Below are positions 15,605 through 21,837 of a stretch of DNA of 22,425 bases, piece after piece. The translations under genes and the position numbers were made by a program. The notes under the pieces were generated by a model. It was not told where the DNA came from. It worked only from the letters and a program-made list of their open reading frames with translations, and ran no database searches. Source of the DNA: an uncultured beta proteobacterium (GTDB taxonomy: Bacteria; Pseudomonadota; Gammaproteobacteria; Burkholderiales; Burkholderiaceae_C); the NCBI GenBank assembly GCA_903927495.1, contig CAIYNH010000970.1, positions 1-22,425 of the forward strand, in the 5' to 3' direction. Each line of letters starts with the position of its first letter. The first letter of the stretch is position 1.

Positions 15605-16972
15605 ATGCGCATCGTCATCACCGGAGCCGACGGCTTTATTGGCACCAACCTGCGTATGCGCCTGGCGGAGCTGGGCCATGCAGACGTGGCCTGCATCACG
15701 CTTGAGACACCAGCAGGCGCAGTGCAAGCGGCGCTGGCGCAGGCAGACATTGTGTTTCACTTGGCTGGCGTAAACCGCCCACAAGACCCGGCAGAGTTTG
15801 CCACCGGTAACGCGGGTTTGACGCAAGACGTTTGCGCTGCACTGGCCGCGGCGGGAAGGCGGGCCACGTTGCTGCTAGCCTCAAGCACGCAGGCGATGCA
15901 AGACAACCCCTATGGCCGCAGCAAGCTGGCCGCTGAAGAGGCGGTGCGCGCTTATGGTGCTGCCACCGGCGCCGCAGTGCATGTGCTGCGCTTGCCCAAT
16001 GTGTTTGGCAAGTGGTGCAGGCCCAACTACAACTCGGCCGTGGCCACGTTTTGCCACAACATTGCGCGGGGCTTGCCGATAAAGGTGAACGACCCCGCTG
16101 CGCCCGTGACGCTGGTGTATGTGGACGATGTGCTTGATTGCTTTGTGCGGCTGCTGGGTGAGAGCAGTCATGCCGAGGACGCCACCTTGTCATGCTGGAC
16201 TCCGAAGCTGTCATCCCGGGCTCCCAAGCTGTCATCCCGGGCTCCCAAGCTGTCATCCCGGGCTCCCAAGCTGTCATCCCGGGCTCGACCCGGGATCCAG
16301 GAAGTCCGGGGGCATGGATTGCGGATCAAGTCCGCAATGACAGAAGAGGCGCTCGCACTGACGGAAGAGGCGCTCGCACTGACGGGAGAGGCGCTCGCAA
16401 TGACGGAAGAGGCGCTCGCAATGACGGAAGAAACGCAGAGTTTTGTCAAGGTGAACCCTGAGTACACCACCACCGTGGGCGAGCTGGCTCGCTTGGTGCA
16501 ATCGTTCAAAGACAGCCGCACCACACTGATGACCGAGCGTGTGGGCAGCGGGTTGGTTCGGGCGCTCTACGCCACTTATGTGAGCTACCTGCCAGTCGAC
16601 GCGTTTGCCTACCCGGTGGTGCAGCACGCCGACCCGCGTGGCGTGTTTGCGGAGGTGCTCAAGACGCCCGATTGCGGACAGTTCTCGTACTTTACGGCGC
16701 ACCCCGGCATCACGCGCGGCGGGCATTACCACCACAGCAAGACAGAGAAGTTTTTGGTCATCAAGGGTCAGGCCCGCTTCAAGTTTCGCCACATGCAAAC
16801 AGGCCAGACGCATGAGCTGCTAACCAGCGGAGCCAAGCCCGAGATCGTGGAAACCGTGCCCGGCTGGACGCATGACATTACCAACGTTGGCAGCGACGAA
16901 ATGATTGTGATGCTCTGGGCCAACGAGGTGTTTGACCGGGATCGGCCCGATACTTTTGCCTGCCCCGTGTGA
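15605..16972 (+). CDS. fnlB: UDP-2-acetamido-2,6-dideoxy-hexulose C3-epimerase/reductase (FnlB/WbjC/CapF) with in-frame repeat insertion
   Basis: FnlB performs the second step to UDP-L-FucNAc, C3 epimerisation by its cupin domain and NADPH reduction by its SDR domain. Seen here: GADGFIGTN loop (G7-G13), YGRSK (Y103, K107), LRLPNVFGKWCRPNYNS, then in the last third RGVFAEVLKT, GGHYHHSKTEKFLVI (H374, H376, H377), GWTHDITNVG and MLWANEVFD, all family hallmarks. The protein has 455 residues against the usual about 370. The excess is residues 195-278, which are translated palindromic repeat (heptads LSSRAPK and ALAMTEE), inserted after VDDVLDCFVRLLGESSHAEDA and before VNPEYTTTVGELARL in the SDR domain. 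The frame is kept on both sides and no conserved motif is lost, so activity is possible. Confidence 0.92.
   Translation: MRIVITGADGFIGTNLRMRLAELGHADVACITLETPAGAVQAALAQADIVFHLAGVNRPQDPAEFATGNAGLTQDVCAALAAAGRRATLLLASSTQAMQDNPYGRSKLAAEEAVRAYGAATGAAVHVLRLPNVFGKWCRPNYNSAVATFCHNIARGLPIKVNDPAAPVTLVYVDDVLDCFVRLLGESSHAEDATLSCWTPKLSSRAPKLSSRAPKLSSRAPKLSSRARPGIQEVRGHGLRIKSAMTEEALALTEEALALTGEALAMTEEALAMTEETQSFVKVNPEYTTTVGELARLVQSFKDSRTTLMTERVGSGLVRALYATYVSYLPVDAFAYPVVQHADPRGVFAEVLKTPDCGQFSYFTAHPGITRGGHYHHSKTEKFLVIKGQARFKFRHMQTGQTHELLTSGAKPEIVETVPGWTHDITNVGSDEMIVMLWANEVFDRDRPDTFACPV
16187..16438 (+). repeat. Palindromic element with 21-bp tandem arrays inside fnlB
   Basis: About 252 bases, i.e. 12 x 21. 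Left: one diverged and three exact 21-bp units (16187-16270). Centre: the roughly 72-bp core, 16271-16342, with hairpins CCCGGG-CTCGA-CCCGGG and ATTGCGGA-TCAAG-TCCGCAAT and ends TGTCAT/ATGACA. Right: four 21-bp units (16349-16432) containing GCGCTCGCA(C/A)TGACGG. Bases 16271-16368 are identical to 22328-22425. All three frames of interest are stop-free in the fnlB frame. Confidence 0.93.
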
Positions 16973-17074
16973 GGGGAACGATGTGATGTATACTTGCGCG
17001 CATATCTCCCCAGTCGCTTCGGTGGCTGGGCGCGAAGCCACCTTCGGGTGGCTTCTGCATTTCTGGAGTGTGTT
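16973..17074 (+). promoter_or_regulatory. Leader of the NYN gene: -10-like box and two competing hairpins
   Basis: TATACT at 16989-16994 could be a -10 box, though no good -35 is seen. Downstream, GAAGCCACC-TTCG-GGTGGCTTC (17034-17055) forms a perfect 9-bp stem with a UUCG loop. An upstream GGTGGCT (17021-17027) can pair with the same AGCCACC (17036-17042), so two exclusive structures exist. No T run follows, so regulation of translation is likelier than termination. The stem ends ten bases before the GGAG ribosome binding site. Confidence 0.45.
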
Positions 17075-17698
17075 TTGAGAACAAACATCTATGTAGATGG
17101 ATTCAATCTCTATTACGGGGCACTTCGTAAAACACCCTATCGCTGGGTCAATTTGAATACGCTGTTTCAACTTTTGTTGCCAGGCAGTACGATTCAGGAA
17201 ATCAAATATTTCACGGCTCTTGTGTCGGCCAGACCTAGTGATTTGACGCAACCGCTGCGCCAACAACTCTATCTGCGAGCCTTGGCAACCGTACCAAATA
17301 TTTCCGTTCATCTTGGCCATTTTTTGGTTCATGAAGTCATGATGCCATTGGTGGTTGCACCAGGCCAGCCGCAGCAGTTTGTCAAGGTCGTCAAGACCGA
17401 GGAGAAGGGTTCAGATGTGAACCTGGCAACACAGCTTTTACATGATGCGCACATGAACCGCTTTGATGTAGCAGTAGTTGTTTCAAATGATTCTGATCTG
17501 CTCGGCCCGATCAAGATTGTTCGCAATGAGTTGGGTAAAAAGGTGGGAGTTCTAAATCCACAAAAGCACCCAAGTCGGGCTATCCTTCCACATATCGATT
17601 TCATCAAGCAGATTAGAGCCGGGGCGCTACTGGCCTCACTGTTCCCGGATCTGCTATCTGATCAGCATGGTACTTTTACAAAACCGCAAGGCTGGTAA
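17075..17698 (+). CDS. NYN-domain (DUF88, LabA-like) putative ribonuclease
   Basis: A 207-residue protein of the NYN/PIN-like nuclease superfamily. Visible acidic motifs are IYVDGFNLYYG (D8, N11), EEKGSDVNLATQLLHDA (D114) and VVVSNDSDLLGPIK (N138, D139, D141), in the order and spacing of NYN nucleases. These proteins probably cleave or process RNA; several occur in defence or toxin-like settings. The start is TTG at 17075, chosen because GGAG sits at 17065-17068 and MRTNIYVDGFN is the domain beginning; upstream in-frame sequence (from 16994) is the hairpin leader. It lies between fnlB and fnlC, a place where fnl operons normally have nothing. No dedicated antitoxin is visible next to it. Confidence 0.85.
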   Translation: MRTNIYVDGFNLYYGALRKTPYRWVNLNTLFQLLLPGSTIQEIKYFTALVSARPSDLTQPLRQQLYLRALATVPNISVHLGHFLVHEVMMPLVVAPGQPQQFVKVVKTEEKGSDVNLATQLLHDAHMNRFDVAVVVSNDSDLLGPIKIVRNELGKKVGVLNPQKHPSRAILPHIDFIKQIRAGALLASLFPDLLSDQHGTFTKPQGW

Positions 17699-17700
17699 GT

Positions 17701-18849
17701 ATGAAGAAACTCAAAGTCCTGACAGTCGTTGGCACCCGGCCAGAAATCATTCGCCTCTCGCGCGTGCTGGCGCGCCTGGACGAGCATTGCGAGCATGTGC
17801 TGGTGCACACGGGCCAGAACTACGACTATGAGTTGAACCAGATCTTTTTTGACGATCTGGGCGTGCGCAAGCCCGACTACTTTTTGAACAGCGCCGAGGG
17901 CAGCAGTGGCGCGGCCCACACCATTGGCAACCTGATCATCGCGGTGGACAAGGTGCTGGCAGAGGCGCAACCCGAGGCCATGCTGGTGCTGGGCGATACC
18001 AACAGTTGCTTGGCGGTGATTCCGGCCAAGCGGCGCAAGATTCCAATCTTTCACATGGAAGCCGGTAACCGCTGCTTTGACCAGCGTGTGCCTGAAGAGA
18101 CCAACCGGCGCATCGTGGACCACACGGCAGACATTAACCTGACCTACAGCACGATTGCGCGCGACTACTTGCTGCGCGAGGGCTTGCCGCCCGACATGGT
18201 CATAAAGACCGGCAGCCCGATGTTTGAGGTGTTGACGCACTACCGGCCGCGCATTGAGGCGTCTGATGTTTTGTCGCGGCTTGGGCTCGAGCCGCAAGCC
18301 TACTTTGTGGTCAGCGCGCACCGCGAAGAAAACATTGAGTCGCCGCAGTCGTTTACCAAGCTGGTGGCGGTGTTGAATGCTGTAGCAGAGGATCATGGTT
18401 TGCCGGTGATTGTGTCAACGCACCCACGCACGCAGCACCGCATTGATGCAAGCGGTGCGGTGTTTCACCCGCTGGTGCGGCTGCTCAAGCCGCTGGGCTT
18501 TCATGACTACGTGAAGTTGCAGCTCTCGGCGCGGGCATCGCTCTCAGACAGCGGCACCATCAACGAAGAGGCATCGATACTCAACTTCCCCGCGCTCAAC
18601 CTGCGCGAGGCGCACGAGCGCCCCGAGGGTATGGAAGAAGCCGCAGTGATGATGGTGGGCCTGGAGGTGGAACGCGTGCGGCAGGGCTTGGCAATTTTGG
18701 CGACCCAATCGCGCGGCGACGACCGCAGCAACCCGCACGGCATTCGCCAGGTGGCCGACTACAGCATGCCCAATGTGTCTGACAAGGTGCTGCGCATCAT
18801 CCACAGCTACACGGACTACGTGAACCGCGTGGTGTGGAAGAAATACTGA
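17701..18849 (+). CDS. fnlC: UDP-N-acetyl-L-fucosamine synthase, C2 epimerase (FnlC/WbjD/CapG)
   Basis: A 382-residue enzyme of the non-hydrolysing UDP-GlcNAc 2-epimerase (WecB) superfamily that inverts C2 to give UDP-L-FucNAc. It begins LTVVGTRPEIIRLSRVL, then VHTGQNYDYELNQIFF, VLGDTNSCLA, and the subgroup signature PIFHMEAGNRCFDQRVPEE; further on are SAHREENIE, VSTHPRT and LSDSGTINEEASILNFPALN. All are present and length is normal, so the gene looks functional. The ATG follows the NYN stop by two bases, suggesting translation coupled to the inserted NYN gene. fnlA, fnlB and fnlC together complete the pathway from UDP-GlcNAc. Confidence 0.95.
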   Translation: MKKLKVLTVVGTRPEIIRLSRVLARLDEHCEHVLVHTGQNYDYELNQIFFDDLGVRKPDYFLNSAEGSSGAAHTIGNLIIAVDKVLAEAQPEAMLVLGDTNSCLAVIPAKRRKIPIFHMEAGNRCFDQRVPEETNRRIVDHTADINLTYSTIARDYLLREGLPPDMVIKTGSPMFEVLTHYRPRIEASDVLSRLGLEPQAYFVVSAHREENIESPQSFTKLVAVLNAVAEDHGLPVIVSTHPRTQHRIDASGAVFHPLVRLLKPLGFHDYVKLQLSARASLSDSGTINEEASILNFPALNLREAHERPEGMEEAAVMMVGLEVERVRQGLAILATQSRGDDRSNPHGIRQVADYSMPNVSDKVLRIIHSYTDYVNRVVWKKY

Positions 18850-18875
18850 CGAGTATGGTATCTGTTGCATTTTTC

Positions 18876-18930
18876 TTGTCATGCCGGACTTGAGGAGCCT
18901 GCCCTGGACCCCGATCCGGGGGCATCCAGG
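18876..18930 (+). repeat. Short variant of the palindromic element, upstream of the WbuB-like gene
   Basis: This stretch begins TTGTCATGCCGGACTTGAGG and ends CGATCCGGGGGCATCCAGG. It is closely related to 20162-20220 and shares TGTCAT at the left and CATCCAGG at the right with the larger elements. It fills most of the gap between fnlC and the next gene. Confidence 0.85.
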
Positions 18931-18948
18931 CAGTTGCCTTATCAGCCA

Positions 18949-20157
18949 ATGAGAATTGCACTAATCGCCGACACGTTTCCGCCGCTGCGGACTTCGGGTG
19001 CGGTTCAGTTGCGCGATTTGTCCCGCGAGTTTGTGCGCCAGGGGCACGCGCTGACGGTGATGCTGCCCACAGCAGGCTTGAGTACGCCGTACTTGCTTGA
19101 GGACTTTGACGGTGTGCAGGTGCTGCGCTTGGCCGCACCCAAGACCAAAGACATTGACTACGTGCGCCGCACCATCAGTGAATTCCTGATGCCGTTTGCC
19201 ATGCTGCGCAATTTGCGCAAGAGCCATCTGGCACAGCAGCGTTGGGACGGCGTGGTTTGGTATGCCCCCACAATCTTTTTGGGGCCGATCGCCAGTGCGC
19301 TAAAGAAAAGAAGCGCCTGCAAGGGCTACCTGATTGTTCGCGACATCTTTCCGGAGTGGGCCGCAGACATGGGGCTGATGGGCAGGGGTTTGCCGTATCG
19401 GTTTTTCAAGACGGTGGCCAATTACCAGTATTCGGTAGCCGATGTGATTGGCATCCAGACGCAGGGCAACCACACGTACTTTGCAGACCGGCCAGATTGC
19501 AATGTGGAGGTGCTGCAAAACTGGCTGTCTGATGCGCCGGATGTGGGTTGCAGTGTTGCCGTGGTTGGTGGCGCGCTGGACGGCCGAACGATCTTTGTCT
19601 ATGCCGGCAATATGGGTGTGGCACAAGGCATGGACATCTTGCTGAACCTCGCCGAGCGTCTGCTGGAGCGGCGTGACATTGGCTTTGTTTTTGTTGGGCG
19701 CGGCAGCGATGCACAGCGTCTGCGAGACGATGCAAGAGCACGCAACCTGAACAACGTGGCGTTCTACGACGAGATCGACCCCACAGAAATCCCGGGCTTG
19801 TACGCCCAGTGCCACATCGGCATCGTCGCCCTGGACCCGCGCCACAAGACGCACAACATTCCGGGCAAGTTTGTCTCGTACATGCAGAGCGGCCTGCCAG
19901 TGCTTGCCAGCATCAACCCCGGCAACGACCTGGTCGGGATGATCGAGCGCGAGGGAGTTGGCCGGGTCTGCACAGACTACTCGGTGGATACGCTGCTGCG
20001 CTTGGCATTGGAGCTGGTGGATGAAGTGCTTGCCGCCGGCGCACGTGACCAAGCCATATCAACCCGCTGCAAAGCCCTTTCAGCGAAGCTCTTTTCGCCA
20101 GAGGCGGCAGTGAAGCAGATTGTTGCCGCACTTAAATTGGGGTCAGACTCCAATTAA
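18949..20157 (+). CDS. wbuB: Glycosyltransferase family 4, WbuB-like (probable L-FucNAc transferase)
   Basis: A 402-residue GT-B protein beginning MRIALIADTFPPLRTSGAVQ, the WbuB group N-terminus. It has YLIVRDIFPEWAADMGLMG near residues 123-142, IFVYAGNMGVAQGMDILLNL, FVFVGRGSDAQRLRDDA and NIPGKFVSYMQSGLPVLASI. WbuB-type genes follow fnlC in E. coli and Pseudomonas-like loci and are assigned as FucNAc transferases, which suits this position. An upstream in-frame ATG at 18865 is rejected because the extra 28 residues are translated repeat. The ATG at 18949 lacks a strong Shine-Dalgarno sequence. The last residues (LGSDSN) and the stop are encoded by the GGGGTCAGA palindrome, so the original C-terminus was probably altered. 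Confidence 0.85.
   Translation: MRIALIADTFPPLRTSGAVQLRDLSREFVRQGHALTVMLPTAGLSTPYLLEDFDGVQVLRLAAPKTKDIDYVRRTISEFLMPFAMLRNLRKSHLAQQRWDGVVWYAPTIFLGPIASALKKRSACKGYLIVRDIFPEWAADMGLMGRGLPYRFFKTVANYQYSVADVIGIQTQGNHTYFADRPDCNVEVLQNWLSDAPDVGCSVAVVGGALDGRTIFVYAGNMGVAQGMDILLNLAERLLERRDIGFVFVGRGSDAQRLRDDARARNLNNVAFYDEIDPTEIPGLYAQCHIGIVALDPRHKTHNIPGKFVSYMQSGLPVLASINPGNDLVGMIEREGVGRVCTDYSVDTLLRLALELVDEVLAAGARDQAISTRCKALSAKLFSPEAAVKQIVAALKLGSDSN
20135..20155. repeat. GGGGTCAGA palindrome, copy 2
   Basis: Arms AATTGG and CCAATT surround GGTCAGACT. The motif lies inside the end of the WbuB-like gene and provides its TAA stop. A palindromic element starts seven bases later. Confidence 0.85.
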
Positions 20158-20161
20158 TTCA

Positions 20162-20220
20162 TTTGTCATGCCGGACGCGAGGAGCCTGCCCCGGACCACG
20201 ATCCGGGGGCATCCAGGAAG
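20162..20220 (+). repeat. Short variant of the palindromic element, upstream of the YdcF-like gene
   Basis: It is nearly the same as 18876-18930 (TTTGTCATGCCGGAC... to GGGGGCATCCAGG) with a few substitutions, and continues to AAG. Its AGGAAG at 20215-20220 lies nine bases before the GTG start of the next gene and could act as its ribosome binding site. Confidence 0.85.
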
Positions 20221-20229
20221 CCCGGCAGC

Positions 20230-20853
20230 GTGAGTCGCCTTGTCGTCTCGCTCTTCTGCGTGTTTCTACTGTTGCCGGAGTTGGCATTGGTGGGGTTTTT
20301 CTCGGCGGGTGTTGTACTGTCTTCTCCCACAGCAGCACCTCGCGATGTGGATCTGGTGGTGGTGCTTGGGGGTGGACCTGATCGGTATCCGCGTGGTCGA
20401 GATCTGGTGTTGGCAGGCTACAGCAAACGTTTGCTCCTGATTTCGCCCAGCGCCTCTGAACGCAAAGATGTGCAGAGTCGCTTGCCGGGCACAGAACTGG
20501 TGGTTGATGACACACCGCGCAACACCTGGGACGAGGCGCAGGTGGTGCGGGCTCACATGCAAGCCGGCGGCTGGCACACTGCACTGGTGGTAAGCGACCC
20601 ACCACATCTGCTGCGCGTGGCGTACGCATGGTCTTCAGCGTTCAGAGGCACCGATCTGAGCTACACCCTGGTCTCGTCCAAACCGCTCTGGTGGCCCGGA
20701 TGGCGCTGGTGGTCCGGATGGCGCTGGTGGCGCGACCCCCGCGCAGCAGCATTTGTGGACAGCGAGGTGCTTAAGCTGGGGTACTACTTGCTGCGGTATC
20801 CCTTTGGCTTTGAGCCTGCATGGATTGCGGATCAAGTCCGCAATGACAATTGA
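20230..20853 (+). CDS. DUF218/YdcF-like membrane-anchored protein
   Basis: A 207-residue protein with an N-terminal hydrophobic segment (LVVSLFCVFLLLPELALVGF) that is a signal anchor or signal peptide. The DUF218 domain follows: VDLVVVLGGGPDRYPRGRDL, LLISPSASE, VVDDTPRNTWDEAQVVRAHM and HTALVVSDPPHLLRVAYAW. YdcF-like proteins (including SanA) are linked to envelope integrity or vancomycin sensitivity; the precise reaction is unknown. Such genes sometimes sit at the end of O-antigen loci. The start is GTG at 20230. The C-terminal eleven residues, AWIADQVRNDN, are translated palindromic element, which also supplies the stop. WWPGWRWWSGWRWW arises from an 18-bp tandem duplication. The core domain looks intact. 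Confidence 0.75.
   Translation: MSRLVVSLFCVFLLLPELALVGFFSAGVVLSSPTAAPRDVDLVVVLGGGPDRYPRGRDLVLAGYSKRLLLISPSASERKDVQSRLPGTELVVDDTPRNTWDEAQVVRAHMQAGGWHTALVVSDPPHLLRVAYAWSSAFRGTDLSYTLVSSKPLWWPGWRWWSGWRWWRDPRAAAFVDSEVLKLGYYLLRYPFGFEPAWIADQVRNDN
20689..20724 (+). repeat. 18-bp tandem duplication in the YdcF-like gene
   Basis: Two 18-base units, TGGTGGCCCGGATGGCGC and TGGTGGTCCGGATGGCGC, lie head to tail and encode repeated tryptophan-rich hexapeptides. The length is a multiple of three, so the frame is preserved. Confidence 0.85.
20818..20848 (+). repeat. Right half of a palindromic element at the end of the YdcF-like gene
   Basis: GCATGGATTGCGGATCAAG followed by TCCGCAATGACA contains the ATTGCGGA/TCCGCAAT hairpin and the ATGACA terminus but lacks the CCCGGG half. 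It encodes the last residues of the YdcF-like protein. The following AGGCCTGCAATGACAGGCAG repeats part of the terminus. Confidence 0.85.
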
Positions 20854-20878
20854 GGCCTGCAATGACAGGCAGAAATAG

Positions 20879-20897
20879 ATTGGGGGCAGACTCCAAT
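20879..20897. repeat. GGGGTCAGA palindrome, copy 3 (variant)
   Basis: ATTGG and CCAAT surround GGGCAGACT. It is preceded by GGCAGAAATAG, as are the copies near 22205 and 22308, and a palindromic element begins at the next base. Confidence 0.8.
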
Positions 20898-21094
20898 TTG
20901 TCATGCCGGACTCCGAAGCTGTCATCCCGGGCTCCGATGCTGTCATCCCGGGCTCCGAAGCTGTCATCCCGGGCTCGACCCGGGATCCAGGAAGTCCGGG
21001 GGCATGGATTGCGGATCAGGTCCGCAATGACAAACTGAGGCCGCAATGAACTGAGTCCGCAATGACAAACTGAGGTCCGCAATGACAGGCAATG
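20898..21094 (+). repeat. Palindromic element with degenerate tandem arms
   Basis: The architecture is like that in fnlB: a diverged first unit (TGTCATGCCGGACTCCGAAG), two 21-bp units with GTCATCCCGGGCTCCGA, then the roughly 72-bp core (to ATGACA near 21032). The right arm differs: instead of GCGCTCGCA units there are imperfect repeats of TCCGCAATGACAAACTGAGG. The arms are thus element-specific and variable. No gene is visible inside it. Confidence 0.88.
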
Positions 21095-21571
21095 ACAGCA
21101 TTGGTGGCCAACACGGTCAAGAAATGCGCTGGTCAGTTTCGTGGACAGTTGCTGTTCTATGAATCCACACCGGCCGTCAATGTCTCTGGTGCCACCAAGG
21201 TGAACTGGGCGTTGTCCACACAAAGGGTCAACGTCTCGCTGACCGAGCCGATAAGGGACACCATCAAGCGCTTCGCCAGGGCAACGGATCTGCATCTGGG
21301 CAGCATCGGCCTGACGGACTCGACGGTAAACGCTGACATCAACGTGCAGTCGCCCTTGCAACTCTCCGGCCTGGTTCGCGTGCGTCTGCCTGCCGGCTGG
21401 AGATGTCGACTTTCCGATGGAGTTTCCGGTATTGCTCAAGTTGATTTGAGGCCTGATCGAACTGCTCCGCATCGCGCAGCATCACTTCAGAAATTGGTGG
21501 CATTGGGGTTGCGGATGACAGCTGGCCCATTTCTTCTCGGTATGATGGACTTGATAGACTTCGACGCCTGA
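21092..21571 (+). CDS. Hypothetical protein, probably a gene fragment truncated by the repeat
   Basis: This 159-codon frame starts at an ATG that belongs to the repeat end (CAATGACAGC), so the real 5' end may be lost. Codons up to about 21400 have strongly GC-biased third positions and a protein-like composition (VNWALSTQRVNVSLTEPIRD, then TIKRFARATDLHLGSIGLTD). Beyond 21400 the bias disappears and the opposite strand looks better, so the C-terminal 55 residues are doubtful. I recognise no family. It may be a remnant of a phage or envelope protein. No ribosome binding site is evident. Confidence 0.3.
   Translation: MTALVANTVKKCAGQFRGQLLFYESTPAVNVSGATKVNWALSTQRVNVSLTEPIRDTIKRFARATDLHLGSIGLTDSTVNADINVQSPLQLSGLVRVRLPAGWRCRLSDGVSGIAQVDLRPDRTAPHRAASLQKLVALGLRMTAGPFLLGMMDLIDFDA
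21339..21503 (-). CDS. Small hypothetical frame on the minus strand, probably a gene scrap
   Basis: From an ATG at 21503 the minus strand encodes 54 residues beginning MPPISEVMLRDAEQFDQASN and continuing QLEQYRKLHRKVD. The first 40 residues have coding-like codon use and a helical, coiled-coil-like composition; the last 14 (arginine-rich) do not and overlap the plus-strand fragment. No family is recognised and no ribosome binding site is seen. It may be part of a lost gene that ran leftwards. Confidence 0.25.
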   Translation of the reverse strand: MPPISEVMLRDAEQFDQASNQLEQYRKLHRKVDISSRQADAREPGRRVARATAR

Positions 21572-21592
21572 AGGCAGTGAACGGGAGAAGAA

Positions 21593-21811
21593 ATGGAAAA
21601 TGCAAGCTTCGTGGAAACCTGTTTCCAGAAACATTTCGGGTCCGACCTGATTGCTGTGTCGGCTTCGCCCTTGGTGCCGGGGTCGATGCATTATCTGGTA
21701 AAGGTGCGTGGGCGTTTACCAGAAGCCGAAGCAATGGCTATTGATTTGATGACCGAATTCGGGGAGCTCGACCGTGACATTTGTGTGCAAGTGAAGCTCT
21801 GCGTCGAGTGA
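21593..21811 (+). CDS. Small conserved-looking hypothetical protein, 72 residues
   Basis: A compact gene with a good ribosome binding site: GGGAG (21583-21587) five bases before the ATG. The product starts MENASFVETCFQKHFGSDLI and contains GSMHYLVKVRGRLPEAEAMA followed by the acidic TEFGELDRDICVQVKL. It has no signal peptide or membrane segment and is predicted to be a small soluble alpha/beta protein. I do not recognise the family. TATGAT at 21541-21546 could be a -10 box, but no -35 is evident. It looks intact although surrounded by fragments and repeats. Confidence 0.55.
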   Translation: MENASFVETCFQKHFGSDLIAVSASPLVPGSMHYLVKVRGRLPEAEAMAIDLMTEFGELDRDICVQVKLCVE

Positions 21812-21837
21812 CCTGGCAACTTTTGCTTCCTTTGGTC

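Noticed and set aside
16271..16342. Rho-independent terminator in the CCCGGG hairpin
   Set aside because: The same sequence occurs many times without a T run, and here it lies inside the fnlB reading frame.
16187..16432. CRISPR array
   Set aside because: The 21-bp units are contiguous with no unique spacers and no cas genes are nearby; these are tandem arms of a palindromic element.
17034..17055. Terminator of fnlB
   Set aside because: The stem is strong but no T run follows, and it directly precedes the ribosome binding site of the NYN gene.
18865..18948. Longer N-terminus for the WbuB-like protein
   Set aside because: The extra residues are a translation of the repeat at 18876-18930; the family start is MRIALIAD at 18949.
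20771..21472. Long minus-strand frame of 233 codons
   Set aside because: Much of it is reverse translation of palindromic elements; the non-repeat part has poorer codon use than the plus strand.
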